5,756 nt of DNA from Gammaproteobacteria bacterium CG22_combo_CG10-13_8_21_14_all_40_8 (GTDB lineage Bacteria > Pseudomonadota > Gammaproteobacteria > Enterobacterales > GCA-002770795), in contig PCTP01000053.1 of the NCBI GenBank assembly GCA_002770795.1, positions 5,912 to 11,667 of the forward strand, read 5' to 3'. The notes beneath the pieces are model-generated. The model had not been told where the DNA came from, searched no databases, and saw only the letters and a list, made by a program, of their open reading frames with translations. Within the stretch, counting starts at the first letter, position 1; each line of letters starts with the position of its first letter. Shown piece after piece: positions 1-5,756 of the stretch. The position numbers were made by a program, and so were the translations under genes.

Positions 1-1688
1 TTTATCAACATGGTTTGTAATTCTTGAATCATTTGCTGATAGCCCTCTGCCTGAGAGCTTGGTGCAAAAGGATGCATATTGGCAAACTCAGGCCAAGTCA
101 CAGGCATCATTTCCGCGGCAGCATTTAACTTCATGGTGCAGGAACCCAAGGCAATCATGGAGTGATTCAACGCCAAATCTTTATTCTCAAGTCGCTTTAA
201 ATAACGCATCATTTCTGTTTCTGTGTGATAGCTATTGAAGACGGGATGCGTCAAAAATTCGGTGTTTCGTAACACAGAGGCTGGAATATTCTGGAGGTTT
301 TGTGTTTCTATTGTTTGGTTAATCTCTTGCAAACACAAACCATGGTTATCTCCTAAGAACACTGACCATAGCTGTACAATATCCTGACGGGTGGTTGTTT
401 CATTCAAACTCACGCCGAGCATGCCATTAGCATCAACTCTCAAGTTAATGCTTGCCGCTTCTGCTCTGGCGAGTATTTCTTTAGAGCTTGCCCCTAAATC
501 AAAACTTAAGGTATCAAAATAATGGGTATTGGCGGACTGAATACCAGATTTCTCCAATCCCTGCTGCAATATTTGGGTAAAGCGATGGATACGATTGGCA
601 ATCATTTTCAACCCTTTAGGCCCATGATATACCGCATAAAATGAAGCCATTACTGCCAAAAGAACCTGAGCTGTACAAATATTGCTGGTAGCTTTCTCAC
701 GACGAATATGTTGTTCACGCGTTTGCATTGCCATTCTTAATGCAGGATTACCATTGGCATCCACCGATACGCCTATAATTCTACCTGGCATGGCTCTTTT
801 GTATTGGTCACGAGTCGCAAAGAAAGCCGCATGAGGGCCACCATATCCCATCGGGACACCAAAACGCTGGCTGCTACCTAAAACCATATCCGCCCCTAAT
901 TCACCAGGGGATTTTAAAACCACTAATGCCATAATATCCGCACAAACTGCAACTAATCCTTTTTTGGATTGCACCGATTGAATCGCTGCAGAAATATCCA
1001 ACACATCGCCATGGCTGTTGGGATACTGTAATAGCGCACCAAAAACATCATATTGATCAACATAAGCTAATGAATCAACCACCACTTCAATACCAAGATA
1101 CATAGCTCTGGTTTTCAACACTGCAATGGTTTGGGGGAAAGTTAAACTGTCGATAAAAAAGAGTTGAGAACTTTTATTCTTTGTCAGACGTAAAGCCATG
1201 GCCATGGCTTCTGCAGCGGCAGTTGCTTCATCCAGCAAAGAAGCGCTGGCTAAATCCATACCCGTTAAATCAAGGGTCATTTGTTGGAAGTTTAAAATAG
1301 CTTCTAGACGACCTTGTGCAATTTCTGGCTGGTAAGGTGTGTAAGCCGTATACCAACCTGGGTTTTCCAGCACATTGCGTTGTACAACTGGCGGAACATA
1401 AGTTGGGTGGTAGCCCATGCCTATGTAGTTTTTGAATAATTTGTTTTTATTTGCCACATTTTTAAGATAGGCCAAAGCGCTCTGTTCAGATTGAGGAGCA
1501 TCTAGATCAATGGGCTGTTTAAGACGAATGCCTTCTGGCACAATTTGATTGGACAAGTCATCCAAAGAAGTCGCCCCCACCGCTTGTAGCAAAGCCTCTG
1601 TTTCCTGTGAGTTTGAACCCACATGACGAGAAATAAAAATTTCAGACTGTTCAAGCTCTTCAAGCGTAAAAGACGCTTTTAAATTCAT
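1..1688 (-). CDS. gcvP: Glycine dehydrogenase (decarboxylating), P-protein, N-terminal part; cut by window edge
   Basis: PLP-dependent P-protein of the glycine cleavage system: it decarboxylates glycine and transfers the aminomethyl group to the lipoyl arm of GcvH in the cytoplasm. The frame is open from an ATG at 1688-1686 to the window edge (562 whole codons, no stop or frameshift seen). Family landmarks are YIGMGY at residues 88-93, the segment NPGWYTAYTPYQPEIAQG at 109-126, DEATAAAEAMAM at 153-164, GSSQRFGVPMGYGG at 271-284 and GSCTMKLN at 515-522. The frame continues past 515 into the second half, so this is the fused ~950-residue form rather than split gcvPA/gcvPB. The PLP-binding lysine lies in the missing C-terminal half and cannot be checked. 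An AGGG Shine-Dalgarno core (1700-1697) lies 8 bases before the ATG. It is the last gene of the T-H-P cluster, 254 bases after gcvH. Confidence 0.97.
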   Translation of the reverse strand, partial: MNLKASFTLEELEQSEIFISRHVGSNSQETEALLQAVGATSLDDLSNQIVPEGIRLKQPIDLDAPQSEQSALAYLKNVANKNKLFKNYIGMGYHPTYVPPVVQRNVLENPGWYTAYTPYQPEIAQGRLEAILNFQQMTLDLTGMDLASASLLDEATAAAEAMAMALRLTKNKSSQLFFIDSLTFPQTIAVLKTRAMYLGIEVVVDSLAYVDQYDVFGALLQYPNSHGDVLDISAAIQSVQSKKGLVAVCADIMALVVLKSPGELGADMVLGSSQRFGVPMGYGGPHAAFFATRDQYKRAMPGRIIGVSVDANGNPALRMAMQTREQHIRREKATSNICTAQVLLAVMASFYAVYHGPKGLKMIANRIHRFTQILQQGLEKSGIQSANTHYFDTLSFDLGASSKEILARAEAASINLRVDANGMLGVSLNETTTRQDIVQLWSVFLGDNHGLCLQEINQTIETQNLQNIPASVLRNTEFLTHPVFNSYHTETEMMRYLKRLENKDLALNHSMIALGSCTMKLNAAAEMMPVTWPEFANMHPFAPSSQAEGYQQMIQELQTMLI

Positions 1689-1942
1689 AATGTTAACCCT
1701 GTGAAAAATGTAACAATGGACTACTCCAAGTTTTGGAGAATAACACCAAAAAACTTGTGACTGATTTTTAACCCGCTGAAACCTACATGTTCATTTAACT
1801 CAAGCAATAAGAGTCCATGCAATGATCTATTAAACCAAAGCCATGAATAGCACTTCTCACTAAAAACTACTCATGGATGTTTCATAGGTTTTGAGTCATA
1901 GATAAACGATGAGAGTCTATCCAGAAATATTTTGAAACTGAA
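1689..1942. other. gcvH-gcvP spacer, AT-rich, with two small inverted repeats
   Basis: This 254-base non-coding gap is long for two genes of one operon. CTCCAA (1724-1729) and TTGGAG (1733-1738) form a 6-bp stem with a 3-base loop close to gcvP. CCATGA (1841-1846) and TCATGG (1871-1876) are a perfect 6-bp inverted repeat. It extends inward, past one A·C mismatch, by TAG (1848-1850) and CTA (1867-1869), leaving a 16-base loop. Neither is followed by a T-run in the gene direction, so neither looks like an intrinsic terminator. I found no convincing promoter with both boxes. The stems could be mRNA processing or stability structures, or chance. Confidence 0.4.
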
Positions 1943-2338
1943 TTATTCTTCGTTTTCTAAAAATTCAGCATATTCTTCGGCAGACATCAATCCATCCAAT
2001 TCGTCAGTGTCTGATAATTCTAACCTAAACATCCAACCATCATGGTAAGGATCAGCATTCACTTGCTCAGGCGCATCTTCTAAAGTTTCGTTCACGGCAA
2101 CCACTTTGCCTGAGACAGGCGTATAAACATCAGAAGCTGCCTTGACGGATTCAGCAACTCCCGCCTCTTCTCCCGCTTCCAACTCATCATCCACATCTGG
2201 CAACTCAACATAAACCATATCACCCAAGAGCTCTTGAGCATGCTCAGTAATGCCTATAGTGGCGGTACCATCGTCTTCGATGCGTATCCATTCATGTTCC
2301 TTTGAATATTTTAATTCGGTTGGGATGCTGCTGCTCAT
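1943..2338 (-). CDS. gcvH: Glycine cleavage system H protein (lipoyl carrier)
   Basis: Lipoylated carrier protein that shuttles the aminomethyl intermediate from GcvP to GcvT and is reoxidised by lipoamide dehydrogenase. The product is 131 residues, the usual family size. The N-terminal YSKEHEWIRI (11-20) is the standard GcvH opening, followed by GITEHAQELLGDMVYVELP (29-47). The lipoyl-lysine motif ESVKAASDVYTPVSG (63-77) places the modified lysine at K66. The segment NADPYHDGWMFRLEL (94-108) completes the barrel fold. The C-terminus is strongly acidic, as is common in the family. The ATG at 2338 has GAGGAA (2350-2345) 6 bases upstream. A TATAAA hexamer at 2382-2377 could be part of a gene-specific promoter, but no matching -35 box is visible. 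The gene lies between gcvT and gcvP in the same orientation, separated from gcvT by an unusual GC-rich spacer. Confidence 0.98.
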   Translation of the reverse strand: MSSSIPTELKYSKEHEWIRIEDDGTATIGITEHAQELLGDMVYVELPDVDDELEAGEEAGVAESVKAASDVYTPVSGKVVAVNETLEDAPEQVNADPYHDGWMFRLELSDTDELDGLMSAEEYAEFLENEE

Positions 2339-2396
2339 TTAATTTTCCTCAATTTTAATGAATCTTGAATAGGTTATTTTATACAAAAGCAATCAG

Positions 2397-2570
2397 GATG
2401 ATGTGCTTTCGCACTCCTATCGGTTTGGAAGGGGTCTGCACCTCTCCCAAACCAAGGGCGTTTTCTTGCCTGGCTTCGCCCGCTTCGCAGGGCAAAGCTG
2501 CGGCTGCGGCACTATTCCAGCCTAAGGGTCAGGGACTAAAACCTGTTCTTGCTGGAAGATGCTGCGCATT
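2397..2570. other. GC-rich multi-hairpin block in the gcvT-gcvH spacer
   Basis: Most of the 288-base gap between gcvT and gcvH is clearly richer in G and C than its surroundings and is full of inverted repeats: (a) GTGC 2403-2406 with GCAC 2411-2414, which on the minus strand gives a GAAA tetraloop; (b) GGTTTGGAAGGGG 2422-2434 with CCTCTCCCAAACC 2441-2453, 13 positions with one mismatch and one G·T pair, 6-base loop; (c) GCTTCGC 2482-2488 with GCAAAGC 2492-2498, 3-base loop; (d) TTCCAGC 2515-2521 with GCTGGAA 2551-2557, enclosing CAGG 2530-2533 and CCTG 2542-2545. GCTTCGC also occurs twice in a row (2473-2479, 2482-2488). No T-run follows any stem in the gene direction, so these are not ordinary terminators. 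The block could be a dispersed intergenic repeat or a structured RNA segment of the gcv transcript. A 9-bp inverted repeat, TATTTTATA (2375-2383) with TATAAAATA (2600-2608), flanks it and may be chance in AT-rich DNA. Confidence 0.6.
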
Positions 2571-2626
2571 TTTTGTCGTAATACTGTCGTGATACATTTT
2601 ATAAAATAGGGTGGATCACCAATAAC

Positions 2627-3712
2627 TTATAGCATCGATTTTCCATTTCGCACAAAATTTGCTTTAACGACTCTCACTGGAAGATTTTTTCCTCTGACTT
2701 CAACAAATGCCTTGTCTCCAGTATTCTTAGGAACACGAGCTAAAGCGATACCCTGCTTGAGTGTGGGAGAGAAAGTACCGCTGGTAATTTCGCCTTCTCC
2801 TACATCAGGAACAATCACCTTCATGTGAGAGCGTAACACCCCTTTTCCCTCAAGCACCAACCCCACTAGTTTTCGAGCAATGCCTTCCTCTTTTTGAGCT
2901 TCGAGGGCATGTCGTCCAATAAATTGTCGTTCTTTAGGTTCCATAGCAACAACCCAGCCCATATTCGCTTCATAGGGAGAAATAGTTTCATCCATATCTG
3001 ATCCATAGAGGTTCATACCGGCTTCGAGTCTTAAGGTATCTCTAGCGCCTAACCCGCAGGGCTGCACGTCAGCTTCAAGCATTTTATTCCAAAAGCTTTC
3101 AGCCAATTCGATAGGCATAATCACTTCAAAACCATGTTCTCCGGTGTAACCTGTTCTCGCAATAAATAACTCACCAATCGTTTCACCAAAGAAAACGCCT
3201 AAACTTTGAGCTTTATCAGCATCGGCCGCTGAAAGTGTAGAGCAAACTTTTTCAATCGCTTCAGGACCTTGAATAGCCAACATTGCTACATCATCACGAA
3301 GTTTAATGTTCACCTCAAACTCTTGAGCCTGTTTGTTGATCCAATTCATATCCTTTTCACGGGTAGAAGCATTAACCACCACGCGATAATTTTCAGGATC
3401 AAAATAATAAACAATCAGATCATCAATCACACCACCCAGCTCGTTTAACATGCCGCTGTATAGCGCTTTTCCTGAGACTTTTAACTTATCCACATCGTTA
3501 CAAAGCAGATATTGTAAAAAAGGTTTAGCTTGCGGTCCTGACACATCAACAACAGTCATATGGGAAACATCAAACATACCAGCGCTATTGCGCACAATGT
3601 GGTGCTCCTCAACTTGAGAACCATAATTTAAAGGCATATCCCACCCGCCAAAATCAACAATTTTGGCATTTGCTTGCAAATGAAGTGGATAAAACGGTGT
3701 TCTATTTCCCAT
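2627..3712 (-). CDS. gcvT: Glycine cleavage system T protein (aminomethyltransferase)
   Basis: Aminomethyltransferase that takes the aminomethyl group from lipoylated GcvH, releases ammonia and forms 5,10-methylene-tetrahydrofolate. The 361 residues match the usual bacterial length of about 360-370. Landmarks in order are TPFYPLHLQANAKIVDFGGW (5-24), MFDVSHM (46-52), GGVIDDLIVY (93-102) with the paired aspartates D97/D98 of the folate-binding region, ARTGYTGEHGFEV (185-197), GARDTLRLEAGMNLYGSDMD (222-241) and the C-terminal barrel segment GEITSGTFSPTLKQGIALA (306-324). The ATG at 3712 has GAGG (3723-3720) 7 bases upstream. Another ATG at 3717-3715 is followed at once by TAA, so it cannot be the start. 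This is the first gene of the T-H-P cluster, and a likely -10 box lies about 75 bases upstream. No glycine riboswitch was recognised in the leader. Confidence 0.98.
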   Translation of the reverse strand: MGNRTPFYPLHLQANAKIVDFGGWDMPLNYGSQVEEHHIVRNSAGMFDVSHMTVVDVSGPQAKPFLQYLLCNDVDKLKVSGKALYSGMLNELGGVIDDLIVYYFDPENYRVVVNASTREKDMNWINKQAQEFEVNIKLRDDVAMLAIQGPEAIEKVCSTLSAADADKAQSLGVFFGETIGELFIARTGYTGEHGFEVIMPIELAESFWNKMLEADVQPCGLGARDTLRLEAGMNLYGSDMDETISPYEANMGWVVAMEPKERQFIGRHALEAQKEEGIARKLVGLVLEGKGVLRSHMKVIVPDVGEGEITSGTFSPTLKQGIALARVPKNTGDKAFVEVRGKNLPVRVVKANFVRNGKSML

Positions 3713-3719
3713 TACATTA

Positions 3720-3723
3720 CCTC
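3720..3723 (-). promoter_or_regulatory. Shine-Dalgarno GAGG of gcvT, deciding between two close ATGs
   Basis: GAGG lies 7 bases before the ATG at 3712 but only 2 bases before the ATG at 3717, which reads ATG-TAA and overlaps the true start by one base. Spacing and reading frame both favour 3712. Confidence 0.7.
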
Positions 3724-3786
3724 AAAACCACCCATTTCAGGGGGTTATAGATGTCTATTTGGACTAGAAAGTGATTTGAGGGCAAT

Positions 3787-3792
3787 ATTATA
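3787..3792 (-). promoter_or_regulatory. Probable -10 box (TATAAT) of the gcvT-gcvH-gcvP operon
   Basis: A perfect TATAAT reads on the minus strand here, in the short gap between the MITE-like element and gcvT. The hexamer 17 bases upstream (3815-3810, TTCTGT) matches the -35 consensus poorly, and there is no extended -10 TGn. If the promoter is used, transcription would begin near 3780 and give a leader of about 65-70 bases. A weak promoter of this sort would usually need an activator, but no operator was identified. Confidence 0.42.
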
Positions 3793-3866
3793 ATCTGTTT
3801 TATTGAATTACAGAAACCTTTTTAATGCTACGGGCTTAATATTTGGATGCACACCTTAACATCTCG

Positions 3867-4033
3867 CTAGGAGCCTGTCCGAGAATAGCGATCGTAGCGA
3901 GGGCAAGTCTGTTTGAGTCAGATTTTTCGATGGATTGAGGCGAATAGTCACTCTATTTATCGAAATTCATCGGAAAATCTGGCCAATCAGGCTTGGCCGC
4001 AGTAGATCAGTCTATTCTCGGACAGGCTCCTAG
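3867..4033. mobile_element. MITE-like palindromic element with perfect terminal inverted repeats
   Basis: Non-autonomous element with no coding capacity. The body runs from 3871 to 4029 (159 bp). Its left end GAGCCTGTCCGAGAATAG (3871-3888) is the exact reverse complement of the right end (4012-4029). CTAG stands outside both ends (3867-3870 and 4030-4033). CTAG is self-complementary, so it can be read as a 4-bp target duplication or as a longer 22-bp repeat. Inside, AGATTTTTCGATG (3920-3932) pairs with CATCGGAAAATCT (3968-3980) with one mismatch. Between these and the ends, 3901-3919 pairs with 3981-3998 with a few mismatches. The inner arms close on a 5-base loop (3948-3952). The whole element can therefore fold into one long imperfect hairpin. 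A YTAR-type duplication and ends of this kind suit an IS5-related transposase acting in trans; a TA duplication of the IS630 type is the alternative. It lies between the ends of the cold-shock-domain gene and the gcvT promoter, interrupting no gene. Confidence 0.85.
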
Positions 4034-4093
4034 GGCATGCAAGTTGACGGCTTAGAAAATTAGCCAACCAGTTACCAAAAATAGCAAAATTTA

Positions 4094-4573
4094 TCAGACA
4101 GGTACAACGTTTTCAGCTTGAGGCCCTTTCTCACTTTGAGTGACGTTAAAAGTCACTTCCTGTCCTTTAAATAAGGTTTTATGTCCATCTACTTTGATAG
4201 ATTTAAAGTGCACAAAAATATCAGTGCCGTCTTCCATTTCTATAAATCCAAATCCTTTATCTTTTTTAAACCATTTAACCTTACCAGAGTTCACCACATC
4301 TGAACTTGAGACAGAACGGCCACTAGGCTTGAATAAACCCAGCACAAACTGGCCTAGAGTTAAACTCAAAATAGAAACCAATGTCATGGCAATCACAAGA
4401 TAAAGACCTTTTAAGATAAAGCCTAATATTCCATCCATGAGAGGTAAATGTATACCAAGAATGGTCAACTCAACCCCGCCATGAATATCACCAGTGACCA
4501 ATAACCACAGAAATATAAACAAAAAATAACCTAATAAAAGAGATTTGATCGTTAAAGATGTCGATTTTTTCAC
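4094..4573 (-). CDS. Membrane-anchored cold-shock-domain protein, GTG start
   Basis: The 159-residue product has two parts. The N-terminal half carries two hydrophobic segments, about 8-27 and 50-81 (the second long enough to hold a helix plus extension), joined by a short loop with D29, H31, E35 and D47. Lysines at 2, 3 and 10 and K82/R86 after the second segment predict both ends in the cytoplasm. Residues 96-159 form a complete cold-shock domain: SGKVKWF (96-102), RNP1-like KGFGFIEM (106-113), RNP2-like DIFVHFKSI (118-126) and the closing GPQAENVVPV. This fold binds single-stranded RNA or DNA, so a nucleic-acid chaperone tethered at the inner membrane is a reasonable inference. The layout differs from the commoner order of N-terminal cold-shock domain plus C-terminal DUF1294 membrane part. 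The gene looks monocistronic. Its target and its response to cold cannot be told from sequence. Confidence 0.9.
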   Translation of the reverse strand: MKKSTSLTIKSLLLGYFLFIFLWLLVTGDIHGGVELTILGIHLPLMDGILGFILKGLYLVIAMTLVSILSLTLGQFVLGLFKPSGRSVSSSDVVNSGKVKWFKKDKGFGFIEMEDGTDIFVHFKSIKVDGHKTLFKGQEVTFNVTQSEKGPQAENVVPV

Positions 4574-4781
4574 AATATGTACCTTAAATAAATTAAATAG
4601 AATAGCGCTAACCTATTGATAACCCGAAAGAGCGCTTAAGAAAATCACCTCAATAAAGAGCTGACAAATGGATAGGTTTTTATCACCTGTATATAAACTT
4701 CAGTGCTAGGGTACGAATTTCATAGGGTTCAGTCAATAACCTCAATGCAATAAATTTATATTCGTACTGCTTGGGTATAGA
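4574..4781. other. Spacer after rsgA with an 8-bp inverted repeat
   Basis: GTACGAAT (4711-4718) and ATTCGTAC (4760-4767) are perfect 8-bp inverted repeats separated by 41 bases. A small GGTT/AACC stem (4726-4729 and 4738-4741) lies between them. No T-run follows, so it is a poor intrinsic terminator for rsgA. A TTGACT with TACCCT 17 bases downstream occurs on the minus strand in the same region and might be a weak promoter for the cold-shock-domain gene. Two AGCGCT palindromes lie closer to that gene. None of these is strong enough to call on its own. Confidence 0.3.
4582..4585 (-). promoter_or_regulatory. Shine-Dalgarno AAGG supporting the GTG start at 4573
   Basis: AAGG lies 8 bases before GTG (4573-4571), and no ATG lies between them in any frame on this strand. 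The next in-frame ATG codons fall deep in the membrane region (residue 46 onward) and would delete the first helix, so the GTG is the best start. Confidence 0.65.
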
Positions 4782-5711
4782 CTAAGAAGACATCTGCTCA
4801 TTGACTAATTTAAGGTAACGTTGATAACGTCCAGAATCTATTATCTTTTCTTCGACCAACTTTTTTACCTGACACTGAGGTTCTCGCAGATGGATACAAT
4901 TTCGGTAGCGACATTGAGAAGAGGCTTGTTCTATTTCTTTGTATCCATTCATTAAAGCTTGTTGATCTAAGAATTCTAAAGAGAATTCTCGAATACCTGG
5001 AGAGTCAATGACTGTTCCACCATGAGGAAGATGATAAAGACGTGAAGCCGTTGTGGTGTGCATCCCTAAACCAGACACCGCAGAGATCTCACCAATAGGA
5101 GATAGAATTTGTGGTAAAAGTAATTTAGTTAACGAGGTTTTACCAACACCGGATTGTCCCACAAAAACACTGGAATGGTCCTTCAGTGCATCTATCAGTG
5201 GTTGTATTGATCGGTTGCCCAAACTCGAAGTAAACAAAATCTTGTAACCCAGATCCTCATAAACTTTTAATTCATGCGTAATTTTAGGATAACTTGTCAA
5301 TCTATCACTCTTATTGAAAATAATAAGCGGCGCTATTTGAGCTTGTTCGCAAGCCACTAGGTATTTATCAAGTACCAAACAAGAAAACTCAGGTTCAGGG
5401 GAAACCACCACACAAATTTGATCGATGTTTGCTGCGACAGGCTTTAATCCCTGATAACGAATAGGCCGTTGTAACAATGATTTTCTAGGAAGCAGTTCAA
5501 CGACGATACCCTTGCCTGGCGCTTCAATATCGCAAAGTACTTGATCACCACAAATCAGATCCTGAAACTTACGTCGGAGGTGACATCTCAGCTGCTCACC
5601 AGAGACTAATTCAACATCAGCTTCTTGACCAAATCGGCTAACCACTAAGGCGTTTTTGACAAACTCACTGGGTTTTATCCCCTCTAATGCACTTTGTTTA
5701 TTTTTTTCCAT
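4782..5711 (-). CDS. rsgA: Small ribosomal subunit biogenesis GTPase RsgA (YjeQ/YloQ)
   Basis: Circularly permuted GTPase that binds the nearly mature 30S subunit and, on GTP hydrolysis, helps the release of RbfA and the final steps of assembly. The 309 residues fall within the family range. An OB-fold-like N-terminal part covers about 22-85. The GTPase motifs come in the permuted order typical of the family: G4 NKSD at 133-136, then the P-loop GQSGVGKTSL at 185-194, a switch-like GLGMHTTTASRLYHLPHGG at 214-232, and G3 DSPG at 236-239. The C-terminal zinc site is complete: C267, C272, H274 and C280 in CRYRNCIHLREPQC. The ATG at 5711 follows AAGG (5720-5717) by 5 bases. In-frame TAA codons just upstream (5729-5727 and 5723-5721) rule out a longer start. 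The neighbour upstream is outside the window. Confidence 0.97.
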   Translation of the reverse strand: MEKNKQSALEGIKPSEFVKNALVVSRFGQEADVELVSGEQLRCHLRRKFQDLICGDQVLCDIEAPGKGIVVELLPRKSLLQRPIRYQGLKPVAANIDQICVVVSPEPEFSCLVLDKYLVACEQAQIAPLIIFNKSDRLTSYPKITHELKVYEDLGYKILFTSSLGNRSIQPLIDALKDHSSVFVGQSGVGKTSLTKLLLPQILSPIGEISAVSGLGMHTTTASRLYHLPHGGTVIDSPGIREFSLEFLDQQALMNGYKEIEQASSQCRYRNCIHLREPQCQVKKLVEEKIIDSGRYQRYLKLVNEQMSS

Positions 5712-5756
5712 TGAGACCTTTTAACATTAGACACAAATAAATTTGCGCCAATGGGG

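Larger units (their letters stand above)
3713..4093. other. 381-base gene-free stretch between gcvT and the cold-shock-domain gene
   Basis: It holds, from high to low coordinates, about 60 bases of trailer after the cold-shock-domain gene with a weak GGCT/AGCC stem (4049-4052 and 4062-4065), the MITE-like element, and about 150 bases with the putative gcvT -10 box and leader. No intrinsic terminator with a T-run is visible after the cold-shock-domain gene. The long hairpin of the mobile element might hinder read-through into gcvT, but that is inference. No riboswitch or coding frame is evident. Confidence 0.6.

Noticed and set aside
2440..2510. Resemblance to a glycine riboswitch core (CAGGCAAG and GCGAAG-like motifs on the minus strand)
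   Set aside because: Only short motifs match. The ordered helices and the tandem aptamer layout are missing, and it lies before gcvH rather than upstream of the operon.
2365..2592. Open frame of 75 codons on the plus strand
   Set aside because: It overlies the GC-rich hairpin block, has no recognisable domain and no evident Shine-Dalgarno sequence, and its length is explained by the base composition of the block.
3710..3717. Start-stop mini-frame ATG-TAA overlapping the gcvT start
   Set aside because: The Shine-Dalgarno is only 2 bases from the first ATG and well placed for the second, so this is most likely a coincidence of the sequence.
3871..4029. CRISPR or integron attC reading of the palindromic element
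   Set aside because: There is a single unit with no spacer array, no attC R-box pattern, and no cas or integrase gene nearby. Terminal repeats with flanking CTAG fit a MITE better.
4049..4065. GGCT/AGCC stem as terminator of the cold-shock-domain gene
   Set aside because: The stem is only 4 bp with a 9-base loop and no T-run follows in the gene direction.
4140..4403. Open frame of 87 codons on the plus strand
   Set aside because: It is antisense to the clearly coding cold-shock-domain gene and has no family features.
5053..5247. Open frame of 64 codons on the plus strand
   Set aside because: It is antisense to the P-loop region of rsgA and is a shadow of that gene.
5712..5756. Possible 3' end of a gene upstream of rsgA
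   Set aside because: Only 45 bases are present. The frames end quickly, but no family can be recognised in so few residues.

Overview
The window comes from an AT-leaning bacterial chromosome. All five recognisable protein genes lie on the minus strand, so transcription runs from high to low coordinates. Protein sequences, codon use and gene content (a gcvT-gcvH-gcvP cluster with one fused P-protein, RsgA, and a two-helix membrane protein ending in a cold-shock domain) suggest a gammaproteobacterium. The sequence alone does not let me name the genus with confidence.

Layout in the direction of transcription: rsgA (5711-4782), a ribosome-assembly GTPase; a 208-base spacer with a weak inverted repeat; a membrane-anchored cold-shock-domain protein with a GTG start (4573-4094); a 381-base gene-free stretch holding a complete palindromic MITE-like element (3867-4033) and a likely promoter for the next operon; gcvT (3712-2627); a 288-base spacer filled with GC-rich, hairpin-forming sequence; gcvH (2338-1943); a 254-base AT-rich spacer; and the first 562 whole codons of gcvP (1688 to the window edge).

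The gcvT, gcvH and gcvP products are three of the four parts of the glycine cleavage system. P decarboxylates glycine and passes the aminomethyl group to the lipoyl arm of H. T releases ammonia and makes 5,10-methylene-tetrahydrofolate. The shared L protein (lipoamide dehydrogenase) is not in the window. No glycine riboswitch is recognisable upstream of gcvT. RsgA and the cold-shock-domain protein are separate units with no evident functional tie to glycine cleavage.

The genes are ordinary. The most interesting parts are non-coding: the MITE-like element, with perfect terminal inverted repeats, a CTAG at both ends and palindromy through its whole length, and the GC-rich multi-hairpin spacer inside the gcv cluster. 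The membrane-tethered cold-shock domain is a third, smaller point of interest.
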